This document shows positions 20,835-28,837 of a stretch of DNA of 32,374 nucleotides, one piece after another (the first letter of the stretch is position 1; the number at the start of each line of letters is the position of its first letter). The position numbers and the translations under genes were made by a program. The DNA is from a virus. The DNA is taken from positions 1-32,374 of IMG/VR virus record IMGVR_UViG_3300034418_008733, one strand, 5' to 3'. The notes under the pieces are model-generated. The model was given only the letters and a program-made list of their open reading frames with translations, had not been told where the DNA came from and did not search any database.

Positions 20835-22705
20835 TGGCAAAAATAGAAAGAAAGACACAAAAGATATTTTCAGGCTTAAATGCTTCTAAATTAGGAGTTT
20901 TTGGATCTGCTCAATTACTAGCTCCAACAACTTCAACTGATTTAGATGTTTTACAAAGTAACGCTTATGAACAAGGCTGGAATGATGCGACCATCTCTGG
21001 AGATAAGAGACCACCTCTTGAGGAATTTAACGGAATTAATTTTGTAAACACAAGGCAGCTTTCATATTTATTTCAAGAAGGCATTGCAGTTTGGGATATT
21101 GCAACAGAATATCACAAAGACAGCTTAGTCAAAGAAGATGGAACAACAAATATTTATAAATCAATAACAAATACTAATATTGGCAACGCTTTAACTGATA
21201 CTAATAACTGGGAGCTTTTAACAAGCTTAAGAGGCGAACAAAACAAGGTAGTAATAAATAAATTATCTGACTTTCCTATTCCTGTAGCAGGTGTAATAAC
21301 TTTAGAAGATGGCAAAGATTACAGGATTAGCGGTTCAGTAAATATAGGAACTAATAGAATAGTTTTTGGTAATAATTGCGGAATAACTGGTGACAATCCA
21401 CAAAATGATATTTTGGTTTATGAAGGAACTGACGCAATGTTTACTGCTAACGATGCTAATTTAGTATTGTTAAGACTTGGTGTTAGCTGCGATTCTGGAA
21501 CTTTATTTGATGCAACTGACATTGATTATACTATTGACCCTTTAGTTGATGGCTTTCAAGGCAGAAATAAAAGATTTTATGTATTTAATTGTAATTTAAT
21601 CGGCGGAGTTGCTGGCAATGGTAGCAGTCTTGGAGCTATTGAAGGTTACGGAACAATAAATTTTAACGCCAATTTTGTTAGAGGTTGGGATAGTGGCTTA
21701 GAAGTATCCAATGGGCTATCTTTTGAGGGATTAAATAATAAGGTTGTTTTATGGAATGGTCAAGGAACGACAATGCTAACCTTAAGAGATAATAACTGGT
21801 CAGGACAAACAGGAGGAGTTGGAAGCTATATACCAACAGGAATAAACGCCTTGAATTTTAACGGGAATATTTTGCACCCTAGAACGATTGATTATGCTTT
21901 AAATATTGAACCAGGAGCAACTGCAAAAGAGGCTAATATATCAGGTAATATATTTATAGCAACAGGAATCACAGCAGGCGGTATTTTTAATCCTGCTAGC
22001 TTGGGTTATAATGATTTGCCAACATATAATATACAAGGTAATCAGGGCATTGCTGATAATACGCCAACCATTCAAATGACAATGGATAATGTTTTTCCAT
22101 TCAATGGAGCTACAACAGCTTTAGCCGCTAGCACTCCTGCAAAAATGGATTTTAATAATATTGTTAAAACTTCGGAAAATCTTTTATTTTCTAGTAGAAT
22201 ATTGGTTGCAAGTGCTGCTAACTTTGAAGAAGGGCAAATTATAACAGGCGCAACAAGCACTTACACAGCTAAAATTGAGTCAATAGACTTGCCTAATAAT
22301 TATATTTATGTTGAATATGTCCAAGACGGCGCAGGGGATAATCAATATTTTACAGTAGGCGAAACAATAACAAGCGCAACAGCAAGCACGACTTACAACG
22401 GAGTTGATGGAACTTTGAAATATTATGGCAATAAAACTATTTCATCAAGATTATTAGCAACTATAACCTTAGAAAAATCACAAGCAGGCGCGGATATTTT
22501 TAGAACATTATTTAGAATCAATGGCATTAATGATGACATTACTTCTGCTTTTGTAGAAGCTGATGCTGGCACGCCTTTACAAATATCTTTACAAGCTTTA
22601 AAAAACTTTGAAAAAGATGACATTATAGAAATTTATGTTGAAAATACAGGCTCAGCAGATGATATAGTTTGTCAGGCGATTGTATGGAATATCACAGGCT
22701 CGTAA
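20834..22705 (+). CDS. Tail fibre/spike protein, beta-helix type
   Basis: A 623-residue receptor-binding candidate. Residues 1-130 form an attachment region that is paralogous to the start of the next gene (QKIFSG, GVFGSAQ, LDVLQS, GWNDATISG, PLEEFNG). A W-Y-V-Y-W module (about 87-130) follows. The central part (about 135-410) has repeated short strands with Gly/Asn turns (YRISGSVNIGTNRIVFGNN, FEGLNNKVVLWNGQG, ALNFNGNILHP), as in right-handed beta-helix tailspikes. The C-terminus is beta-rich and probably trimerises. No catalytic site is identifiable by eye, so enzymatic activity on polysaccharide is possible but unproven. Confidence 0.75.
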   Translation: MAKIERKTQKIFSGLNASKLGVFGSAQLLAPTTSTDLDVLQSNAYEQGWNDATISGDKRPPLEEFNGINFVNTRQLSYLFQEGIAVWDIATEYHKDSLVKEDGTTNIYKSITNTNIGNALTDTNNWELLTSLRGEQNKVVINKLSDFPIPVAGVITLEDGKDYRISGSVNIGTNRIVFGNNCGITGDNPQNDILVYEGTDAMFTANDANLVLLRLGVSCDSGTLFDATDIDYTIDPLVDGFQGRNKRFYVFNCNLIGGVAGNGSSLGAIEGYGTINFNANFVRGWDSGLEVSNGLSFEGLNNKVVLWNGQGTTMLTLRDNNWSGQTGGVGSYIPTGINALNFNGNILHPRTIDYALNIEPGATAKEANISGNIFIATGITAGGIFNPASLGYNDLPTYNIQGNQGIADNTPTIQMTMDNVFPFNGATTALAASTPAKMDFNNIVKTSENLLFSSRILVASAANFEEGQIITGATSTYTAKIESIDLPNNYIYVEYVQDGAGDNQYFTVGETITSATASTTYNGVDGTLKYYGNKTISSRLLATITLEKSQAGADIFRTLFRINGINDDITSAFVEADAGTPLQISLQALKNFEKDDIIEIYVENTGSADDIVCQAIVWNITGS

Positions 22706-22732
22706 TAACTAATAAATAAATTATATAAAATT

Positions 22733-23536
22733 ATGGCAAATCCTAATTTAACAAGAAGGCATCAAAAAATATTTTCAGAAAATGCGACTAATAATGGCCA
22801 ATTCGGAAGCTTACAAACTGGGGCAAAAGTTGAAACTCCAGATATTTCAGTTTTACAAGCCTTAGCAGCTTATCAAGAAGGCTGGAGCGATGCAGTTATA
22901 TCTGGCGAAGAATTGCCATCTTTAGAGGAATTTAACGGCCTGCACAAAATAGAAACAGAGCAATTGCAATATCTTTTAAACAAAGGAATACCAGAATATT
23001 CAGCAGACGCAGAATATTATATAGACGATATTCAAAGAGAAGTAGGAGGCACTAAATTATATAAATCAATAACAGATAATAATATTGGTAATGCTTTAAC
23101 TGATGTTGTTAATTGGCAGTTGTTAGGAGATCTAGCAAACCTTGACAATGGAACGGTAGCAGCCTCACAAGCGGAGGTTAATGCAGGCGTTGTAGCTGAT
23201 AAATATGTTGCTCCTAATACATTGTTGGGATTGTTTGGAGCAAGTAATCAAGCAACTAATGGCTATGCAAAAATACCAATTAATGTTGGCGGCGCTTTTG
23301 ATGAAATAATATTACAATGGGGAGATGTTTTAAATACAACAACTTCTGGCACAGTAACCTATCCTATTGTTTTTCCTAATGCAATTTCTCAAGTCATAGT
23401 TGGTAATGGTTCCACTCCCACTGACACGGGAGGAACAGCTGCAGCCGCGGCATTGAGGCAGGGTACAGCAACAGCCTCGCAGTTTCAATATTCCAAGACT
23501 GTTGACTTTATGTATTGGTTTGCAATTGGTTATTAA
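22733..23536 (+). CDS. Second tail fibre protein with gp53-like C-terminal domain
   Basis: A 267-residue fibre. Its first 130 residues parallel those of the upstream fibre (RRHQKIFSENATNNGQFGS, ISVLQA, GWSDAVISGEELPSLEEFNGL, then LYKSITDNNIGNALTDVVNWQLL), so both probably attach to the same baseplate point. The remaining part differs: a linker and a C-terminal tip with FDEIILQWGD, VTYPIVFPNAISQVIVGNG and YWFAIGY, the pattern of the gp53-like fibre C-terminal domain. Different tips on a common base suggest two receptor specificities. Confidence 0.78.
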   Translation: MANPNLTRRHQKIFSENATNNGQFGSLQTGAKVETPDISVLQALAAYQEGWSDAVISGEELPSLEEFNGLHKIETEQLQYLLNKGIPEYSADAEYYIDDIQREVGGTKLYKSITDNNIGNALTDVVNWQLLGDLANLDNGTVAASQAEVNAGVVADKYVAPNTLLGLFGASNQATNGYAKIPINVGGAFDEIILQWGDVLNTTTSGTVTYPIVFPNAISQVIVGNGSTPTDTGGTAAAAALRQGTATASQFQYSKTVDFMYWFAIGY

Positions 23537-23553
23537 TTTTTAAGGAAACAAAA

Positions 23554-24132
23554 ATGAGAGAAGATAAAGCAAAATTTACAGTAAAATATAATAAATCAGA
23601 TAATATTGTTATTGGCTATTTTCCAAACGATATTAACTATGCAAACGAGTCATTTATTGATACTAATGATATAGGTTATATTGAGATCTCAAAAGAAGAA
23701 TGGGAAGACAGACCAAAGAAAGCAATTGTAAATGGAGATATCCTTGAGGAGTATGTAAAGCCAGATAGTGAGTTATTACAAGAAGCTAAAGACAATACAA
23801 TAGCTAAAATTCTAATAAATAGAAACAATTGGATGCATCAATTTGTTACTTATAAAATAGGCTCTAAAGATACAGAGTTTAAAGCAACACAAATAGCTGG
23901 TTTAAATCTAATAGCAGCAGCAAGAAGCCCAAGAAATATGAGTACAGGCACTATTAATTGGTTAGACAATAATGATAATCCAATTTTATTGACAATAGCG
24001 CAGGCGGAAGGAATAATTGATTTGATTGAAGATCAAAGATCTTATTCTTATTTCCGCCAAGCCACCCTTAATAAAGAAATAGAAAGTTGTAATTCTATTT
24101 CAGAGATTGAACAAATTGACATAAGTTTTTAA
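23554..24132 (+). CDS. DUF4376-like fibre assembly protein
   Basis: A 192-residue protein from ATG 23554, preceded by AAGGA with a 7-nt spacer; the upstream TTG inside the fibre gene is rejected. The C-terminal 110 residues (AKILINRNNWMHQFVTYKIGSKDTEFKATQIAGLNLIAAA, later INWLDNNDNPILLTIAQAEGIIDLI) fit the DUF4376 pattern often found after fibre genes and thought to help fibre folding or attachment. One-base overlap with the next gene. Confidence 0.7.
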   Translation: MREDKAKFTVKYNKSDNIVIGYFPNDINYANESFIDTNDIGYIEISKEEWEDRPKKAIVNGDILEEYVKPDSELLQEAKDNTIAKILINRNNWMHQFVTYKIGSKDTEFKATQIAGLNLIAAARSPRNMSTGTINWLDNNDNPILLTIAQAEGIIDLIEDQRSYSYFRQATLNKEIESCNSISEIEQIDISF

Positions 24133-24746
24133 TGAAAACAAACCAAATAACCCTACAAGATCTATTTGACAACCTAAAAGATGGTGATTTCTTAGCTTTC
24201 TACGCTAAAAAGTGGTGGCAGTATTTCGCTAAGTTAATATTTTGGGTAACTGGTGTTAAAGTTAGTCATATCGCAGCTGTTTTTGATGTAAAAAGAAAAG
24301 ATAATATATTAACCTTTAGTGTTGGTGAGCAGTTAGTAGAAGAGGGTAGGGTAACTAATACTTATATGATAGTACATACAATGGGCGATTATCTAATAGA
24401 TTCTAGATTCAAAGATGATTCAAATGATTTCTATTACCTGCCAAATAAGTTTAAGATAAACCGCAGCCAGAACAAAAAATTAAGGGAGTTTTGGAATACT
24501 AAAGATGATTATAATTTTAGCGAATTATTACTAACTCCTAATTTTGTTTGTAAAGGCTATAACTGGCTTAGGGAGAAACTAGGAAAAGAGCCTAAAGATT
24601 TTTATGATGGTGTTTGCTCAAGTGCAGCAGCTCAATCAATGCGGGCGGTAGGAATAACAGATAGCAAGTTTAATGATAAAGTTCCAAATCCAAGAGAATT
24701 TATTAGTTTTAGCTATATAGAGTCAATAAATAAGGTTAATATATGA
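24132..24746 (+). CDS. Permuted papain-like (NlpC/P60, YiiX-type) cysteine hydrolase
   Basis: A 204-residue enzyme with circularly permuted papain-fold order. The histidine motif comes first, with DGDFLAFY at 17-24 and VSHIAAVF at 44-51 (H46), and the cysteine motif last, YDGVCSSAAAQSM at 158-170 (C162). Family members cut peptide or amide bonds, often in peptidoglycan or lipid-linked substrates. There is no signal peptide, but residues 28-41 are hydrophobic. Placed right after the fibre module and before small membrane proteins, it may be the endolysin or a virion-associated lysin. I see no classical lysozyme or amidase elsewhere in the window. Confidence 0.68.
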   Translation: MKTNQITLQDLFDNLKDGDFLAFYAKKWWQYFAKLIFWVTGVKVSHIAAVFDVKRKDNILTFSVGEQLVEEGRVTNTYMIVHTMGDYLIDSRFKDDSNDFYYLPNKFKINRSQNKKLREFWNTKDDYNFSELLLTPNFVCKGYNWLREKLGKEPKDFYDGVCSSAAAQSMRAVGITDSKFNDKVPNPREFISFSYIESINKVNI

Positions 24747-25471
24747 ACTGGCTTTTATTTCTAAACATCTTTAAATCATTGAAGAATACAAAAGGCTTAA
24801 TAAATGCTTGCATAGAAAATAAGGCAAAATCAAGCACAATTATATTAGGATTATTATTATTTACTTATTGTTTTGTTGAGTTGTCAGGGGTGCATAGATA
24901 TCAAGCTAGACATAAGGTTGTAGGAGATATTAACAAGCTTGTAAAATATGTTGACAATATCTTAAAAGGGTGCGGAGATATGGCAGCGATATCAATTAGT
25001 AGTGTTGATATTGTAAAAAATGTCAATGGTGAGTGGTTGGCTAATTTTGAAGTTGCCCAAGCTTGCGATAAAAGAGAAAAGAAGAATAATTGTATAATTC
25101 CATTAAAAGAGCGCAACAAGTCATTATATGGCGAATCACATTCAATAAAATATAATACTTATGAATTATTTGTAAATCTTGGAACTAATACTTTCAATTC
25201 AAGAAAATTTAACTTGCGAGATGGTCAAAAACAGAGTCTAGAGGAATTATATAATTACCCGTCCATGTTAGGAATAGTTAAGCGTACTGAATGGTACCAG
25301 GAGGAGAAATTACATAATCTATGGACAACTGCAATTATTAAAGATATTCTAAATAAGAAATATGTATTATATATCATAACATTTATTTCTGGTAAGCCAA
25401 CTAAAGATCTATCATGCTTTGACCAAGATGCTATATTAAATAATATTAAAAATTTTATTATCCACAACTGA
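24743..25471 (+). CDS. Unknown membrane-anchored protein in the lysis region
   Basis: A 242-residue protein with a transmembrane helix at about 32-48 (STIILGLLLFTYCFVEL) and about 190 residues beyond it, probably in the periplasm. Cysteines at about 74, 103, 113 and 230 lie in that part. N-terminal and C-terminal hydrophobic segments (NWLLFLNIF, YVLYIITFISG) are weaker. ATGA overlap with the upstream hydrolase and TGATG-type overlap with the next gene imply coordinated translation in one lysis/envelope operon. No family is recognised. Confidence 0.65.
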   Translation: MNWLLFLNIFKSLKNTKGLINACIENKAKSSTIILGLLLFTYCFVELSGVHRYQARHKVVGDINKLVKYVDNILKGCGDMAAISISSVDIVKNVNGEWLANFEVAQACDKREKKNNCIIPLKERNKSLYGESHSIKYNTYELFVNLGTNTFNSRKFNLRDGQKQSLEELYNYPSMLGIVKRTEWYQEEKLHNLWTTAIIKDILNKKYVLYIITFISGKPTKDLSCFDQDAILNNIKNFIIHN

Positions 25472-25746
25472 TGTATTTAATTGCTTATTTATTCATATTA
25501 TCTATAATTTTACTTATAGTAGCTCTAAATAATATATTTGGTAGCGCAAGAGTAAAGAAATTAGAAAAAGAATTGTATTCTATAAAGAATCACGAAAAGA
25601 GGCATTCTAAAGAGCAAATTAGATTATTAAATAAATTATTAAAGGTTCTAGAAAAAAGCCACCCAAAAATACTTGAAGAAATCGCAAATGAGAATATTAA
25701 TAATACTGTTGTTGATAATGACAAGCAAGGCTCATGCAGGGCTTAG
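25471..25746 (+). CDS. Inner-membrane protein with coiled-coil, i-spanin-like shape
   Basis: A 91-residue protein with an N-terminal transmembrane helix (YLIAYLFILSIILLIVALNNIF) followed by a charged helix (KKLEKELYSIKNHEKRHSKEQIRLLNKLLKVLEK). This is the general form of an inner-membrane spanin, yet a better spanin pair lies just downstream. The last 59 nt overlap, in a different frame, the start of the beta-barrel-like gene. It could be a holin-associated or tail-lysis protein. The assignment is open. Confidence 0.6.
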   Translation: MYLIAYLFILSIILLIVALNNIFGSARVKKLEKELYSIKNHEKRHSKEQIRLLNKLLKVLEKSHPKILEEIANENINNTVVDNDKQGSCRA

Positions 25747-26164
25747 CATAGGAATATCAACACTAGCTTTTAAAAATGAGCTAAATTATAATAGTGATAA
25801 ATTTAGACCAAAAGTAACTATTGGTTGGTTAGAGAACTTTAATAAATGGAACATAGGGCTTCACACAACTAGGTTAAATCATAGTCAAAAAAGAAGCTTA
25901 GAAAATGGTTTAGATGTTAAGAACAAAGTAATTAGTGATATATTAAAGTTAGGTTATAGAGTAAATAGATTTTCTCCTAACGTATTTATAGCGAACAGTA
26001 TCGTAAAAACAACTGTATCAAATCGAGTCAATAAGGAAACTTTTATTGCCTATGGATTTGGAGTTGATTATTTGGTAACTAAAAATATTTCTATTGGGAT
26101 ATCTGCCATAATGCCTAATAAAATTGGTCATGGCGCTAGTGTTAATTTAAATTATAATTTTTGA
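25688..26164 (+). CDS. Small outer-membrane beta-barrel-like protein
   Basis: From ATG 25688, 158 residues: a signal peptide (MRILIILLLIMTSKAHA, cleavage before G18) and about 141 residues of alternating strands with aromatic girdles (VTIGWLENFNKWNIGLHTT, ISDILKLGYRVNRFSPNVFIANS, ETFIAYGFGVDYLV, ISIGISAIMP) ending NLNYNF. A final phenylalanine after alternating strand residues is the outer-membrane insertion signal, and the size suits an eight-stranded barrel. An upstream TTG (25673) would lengthen the signal peptide by five residues. Phage barrels of this type (for example lambda Lom) alter the host surface. Here, overlap with the preceding membrane gene also suggests a role at lysis. Confidence 0.7.
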   Translation: MRILIILLLIMTSKAHAGLSIGISTLAFKNELNYNSDKFRPKVTIGWLENFNKWNIGLHTTRLNHSQKRSLENGLDVKNKVISDILKLGYRVNRFSPNVFIANSIVKTTVSNRVNKETFIAYGFGVDYLVTKNISIGISAIMPNKIGHGASVNLNYNF

Positions 26165-26307
26165 TGCAAGATAAATGTAAGGTTGCTAATTCTATTATTA
26201 GTAAAATTTTTAAGCATAAATGGACAAGAAGGGCTTTAGCTGTTAGTATAGTTCTTTGCAGTATAACAGCTACAATTATCGTAATGTATGAATATGTTAT
26301 AAAATGA
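26164..26307 (+). CDS. 47-residue single-pass membrane protein
   Basis: A short frame beginning at an ATGA overlap and ending in an ATGA overlap with the next gene. The N-terminal half is basic and hydrophilic (KIFKHKWTRRA). The second half is a transmembrane helix (LAVSIVLCSITATIIVMY) with a short end. Exact coupling on both sides makes it real. In a lysis cluster, a tiny one-helix protein is a natural pinholin or antiholin candidate. Confidence 0.6.
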   Translation: MQDKCKVANSIISKIFKHKWTRRALAVSIVLCSITATIIVMYEYVIK

Positions 26308-26489
26308 TTAAGAAGATAGGAGCAATTATATTATTTATTATTGGAATTTTTACATTTGGTAAGTTTAAAGGAAAACAGGATGAAAGAAATAGACAAAAAG
26401 ATAAAGCGATCAATGCGGTTAAAGATGCTAAAAGGATTTATAATCGTAACAGTAAGCTTAGTCGTACTGATAAGCTTAAACGCCTGTAG
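26304..26489 (+). CDS. Inner-membrane spanin (Rz-like)
   Basis: A 61-residue protein with an N-terminal anchor (KIGAIILFIIGIFTFG) and a strongly charged helical periplasmic part (KQDERNRQKDKAINAVKDAKRIYNR). Its 3' 110 nt overlap, in another frame, a lipoprotein gene that fits the outer-membrane spanin. That overlapping gene pair is the hallmark of Rz/Rz1 systems, which fuse inner and outer membranes as the last step of lysis. It is short for an i-spanin, but the architecture fits. Confidence 0.68.
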   Translation: MIKKIGAIILFIIGIFTFGKFKGKQDERNRQKDKAINAVKDAKRIYNRNSKLSRTDKLKRL

Positions 26490-26625
26490 TACTACAACAG
26501 ATAACTTTGAGCTATGGGGGGAGCCTATTTGCTTAAACAAGAGAGAGAAGGAAATAATAAGCAATAAGCATGTTGATTATTTTCTATTACATAATGAAAA
26601 ATTAGGAGTTAAAAAATGCCAGTAG
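26380..26625 (+). CDS. Outer-membrane lipoprotein spanin (Rz1-like)
   Basis: An 81-residue lipoprotein from ATG 26380, which has AAGGA seven bases upstream inside the i-spanin gene. It has a basic n-region, a hydrophobic core and a lipobox LNAC with the lipidated Cys at residue 36. The mature part (ELWGEPICLNKREKEII, then FLLHNEKLGVKKC) follows a pattern seen in many phage o-spanins: a W-x-x-P-I segment, a helix, then H-N-E-x-x-G. It needs the overlapping i-spanin partner. An upstream TTG at 26341 is less likely. Confidence 0.7.
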   Translation: MKEIDKKIKRSMRLKMLKGFIIVTVSLVVLISLNACSTTTDNFELWGEPICLNKREKEIISNKHVDYFLLHNEKLGVKKCQ

Positions 26626-26693
26626 GTTACAGCGACGAATACGGAGATATGATATTAAGTTTAATGGATTTGTTAGAGTATGCAGAAACTTAA
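26616..26693 (+). CDS. 25-residue peptide with strong ribosome-binding site
   Basis: Starts at ATG 26616 with AGGAG at 26604-26608, seven bases upstream: the best Shine-Dalgarno in the lysis cluster. The peptide MPVGYSDEYGDMILSLMDLL is acidic and amphipathic. It overlaps the o-spanin end by 10 nt and the DUF5675 gene start by 14 nt. It may be a real micro-protein, or a device that delivers ribosomes to the DUF5675 start. Confidence 0.45.
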   Translation: MPVGYSDEYGDMILSLMDLLEYAET

Positions 26694-27069
26694 ACTAAAA
26701 AGAGAAATAATCAGCAATAAAGCTGTGTTAGGAAGCTTAGAGCTAGAGAGTAAAGAAATTGCCAAAACACTTGAAAACCCGTGGCTCAATAATCAGCCTT
26801 TCATTTCATGCATTCCGTTAGGAGAATATATAGTGAAGACATATTCAAGTAATAAATATCCAAATGTTTGGGAGCTTCAAGATGTAGAAGGTAGATCTTA
26901 TATATTAATTCATAGTGGTAACATCGAGGAGCATACACAAGGTTGTATTTTAGTTGGTAGAAAGTGGGGCTTTTTAGGTGAAAATATAGCTGTGTTAGAT
27001 TCAAGAAATACTCTAGAAAAATTACGATCAATTCTTGATGATGAATTTTTATTAAATATAACAGAATAA
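26680..27069 (+). CDS. DUF5675 family protein, L,D-transpeptidase-like signature
   Basis: A 129-residue protein with the DUF5675 pattern: LGSLELESKEIAKTLENPW, then SCIPLGEYIV, and the core YILIHSGN (H78) with EHTQGCILVG (C89). The H-x-G-N and G-C-I elements are arranged like the active site of YkuD L,D-transpeptidases, which form or modify peptidoglycan cross-links. The family is common next to phage lysis or tail genes. No signal peptide is seen, so export would need a holin or virion route. Catalysis is an inference from residue pattern. Confidence 0.72.
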   Translation: MQKLKLKREIISNKAVLGSLELESKEIAKTLENPWLNNQPFISCIPLGEYIVKTYSSNKYPNVWELQDVEGRSYILIHSGNIEEHTQGCILVGRKWGFLGENIAVLDSRNTLEKLRSILDDEFLLNITE

Positions 27070-27073
27070 AGCT

Positions 27074-28837
27074 ATGATCACAGGAGGAATAACTAAAGAA
27101 ATAACTAAAGAAATAACAAGAGACATATTGGCTAGCGATGCTTCTGTTGCGCAAACTAAGTTTATATCAACTTGGCTTACAACAAATGCAGGTATATCAG
27201 CCAATGATGAAATAGCTTTACCTGTAGAAGCAACTTCAACATTTCCTTTTGATGTTATTTATAATGGATCTGTAATTAAGACAGTTACTGCTGTTGGTGA
27301 TAATGTAGTTATTTTTCCAGATGGTTCGGGTTCAAAAACAATAGAAATAGACGCTCCAATAAATGGTTTTACTTTTAATAATGGTGGAGATAAACTAAAA
27401 ATTACTTCTGTTAGTAATTGTGGTCAATTAAAAGTAGGTAATAGCGGTGGATATTTCCGTGGTTGTACTAATTTAGATTGGGCGGCTACTGATAACTTAG
27501 ATCTCAGCGCAACAACTAGCTTTAGTCGTGCTTTTGCTGGCATATTATCAGTGTCTGGCAGTATGAACGGATGGAACACCTCAACAATTATTACTTTAGA
27601 AGCTTGTTTTGCAGACTCTAAGGCAAATCCTTTAATAAATGGTTGGGATGTTAGTAATGTTACCACAATTCAGTCCATGGCTCTTAATGCTATTAATTTC
27701 AATAGTCCTCTTGGTAATTGGGTTACTACTAGCCTATTAGATTGTTCGTTAGCGTTTGCAAACTCCGCATTTAATCAGCCAATAAATTCTTGGAATGTTG
27801 GCCTTGTTACACAAATGGATCAAATGTTTTTTGACTCACCTTTCAATCAAGATTTAGATTTATGGGATGTTAGCAGCGTAACAACTTTCGCAAATATGTT
27901 TGCATTATCATCATTTAATTCAAGTGTTGCTAACTGGATACTGTCAAGTGCAACCACAATTGAATTTATATTTAGCTCATCATCATTTAATGATTCATCG
28001 ATCACAACTTGGGATGTTGGTAATGTGGAGAATTTCTCAGAGGCATTTAGTGGCACGAGCATGAACCAGAATATTTCTGTATGGAATATGATTTCAGCAA
28101 CTAATTTATCCGGAATGTTCTTAACGAACGCGGTTTTCAATCAGCCTGTGGGAGTTTGGAATGTTAGCAATGTGACTAATTTAAATAGCACTTTCAAAAA
28201 TGCAACAGCGTTTAATCAAGCCTTAAATGCCTGGGATACTTCAAGTGTCGTTGATATGGGTGAGACTTTCTCTAATTCTGGCTTTAATCAGCCTTTGAAT
28301 TCATGGAATACTTCGTTGGTAACTGATATGAATAGTATGTTCAGCAACACCTCATTTAACCAAGCAATAGGGGTTTGGGATGTTCAGAGTGTAGTAAATA
28401 TGAGCGGTATGTTCTTTGGATCAGCATTTAATCAAGCAATTAATAGTTGGGTTACAACAGCCCTTGAGAATATGCAAAGCATGTTTCAGAATTCAGCATT
28501 CAATCAGCCTATTAATTTATTTGATACTTCAAGCGTTACAAATATGAGTGCTACTTTTGATTCAAACACTGTATTTAATCAAGATATAAGTGCCTTAGAT
28601 TATAGCCAAGTAACATCTTTCGATTTTTTCGGCATTGTTGGCTTCTTGAAAGGAGCAACGGCGTTCTCAACAGCAAATTATGATTTATTATTAATTGCTT
28701 TGGATGCTCAAACTGTTCAAAGTGGTTTAACTTTTGATGTCGCTTCTCAATACTCTGTGGGAGCAGCCACAACAGCAAGAGCTAATCTGATAGCTAATGA
28801 TTCATGGGTTATTAATGACCTTGGTCAAGCTCCTTAA
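27074..28837 (+). CDS. BspA-like protein with about 15 DUF285 repeats
   Basis: A 587-residue protein. It opens with a tandem ITKE-ITKE-ITRD segment, a short motif often seen at the start of phage structural proteins, then a beta-rich region (about 25-140). From about residue 157 to 540 there are some 15 repeats of about 24 residues with the pattern W-[DN]-[VT]-S-x-V-T-x-M-x-x-M-F-x-x-[SA]-x-F-N-Q-x-[IL]-x, the DUF285/BspA leucine-rich-like repeat. Family members are surface adhesins. There is no signal peptide or anchor, so a virion fibre or a protein released at lysis fits better than a cell-wall adhesin. It is convergent with ssb, the stops overlapping by 4 nt. Confidence 0.82.
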   Translation: MITGGITKEITKEITRDILASDASVAQTKFISTWLTTNAGISANDEIALPVEATSTFPFDVIYNGSVIKTVTAVGDNVVIFPDGSGSKTIEIDAPINGFTFNNGGDKLKITSVSNCGQLKVGNSGGYFRGCTNLDWAATDNLDLSATTSFSRAFAGILSVSGSMNGWNTSTIITLEACFADSKANPLINGWDVSNVTTIQSMALNAINFNSPLGNWVTTSLLDCSLAFANSAFNQPINSWNVGLVTQMDQMFFDSPFNQDLDLWDVSSVTTFANMFALSSFNSSVANWILSSATTIEFIFSSSSFNDSSITTWDVGNVENFSEAFSGTSMNQNISVWNMISATNLSGMFLTNAVFNQPVGVWNVSNVTNLNSTFKNATAFNQALNAWDTSSVVDMGETFSNSGFNQPLNSWNTSLVTDMNSMFSNTSFNQAIGVWDVQSVVNMSGMFFGSAFNQAINSWVTTALENMQSMFQNSAFNQPINLFDTSSVTNMSATFDSNTVFNQDISALDYSQVTSFDFFGIVGFLKGATAFSTANYDLLLIALDAQTVQSGLTFDVASQYSVGAATTARANLIANDSWVINDLGQAP

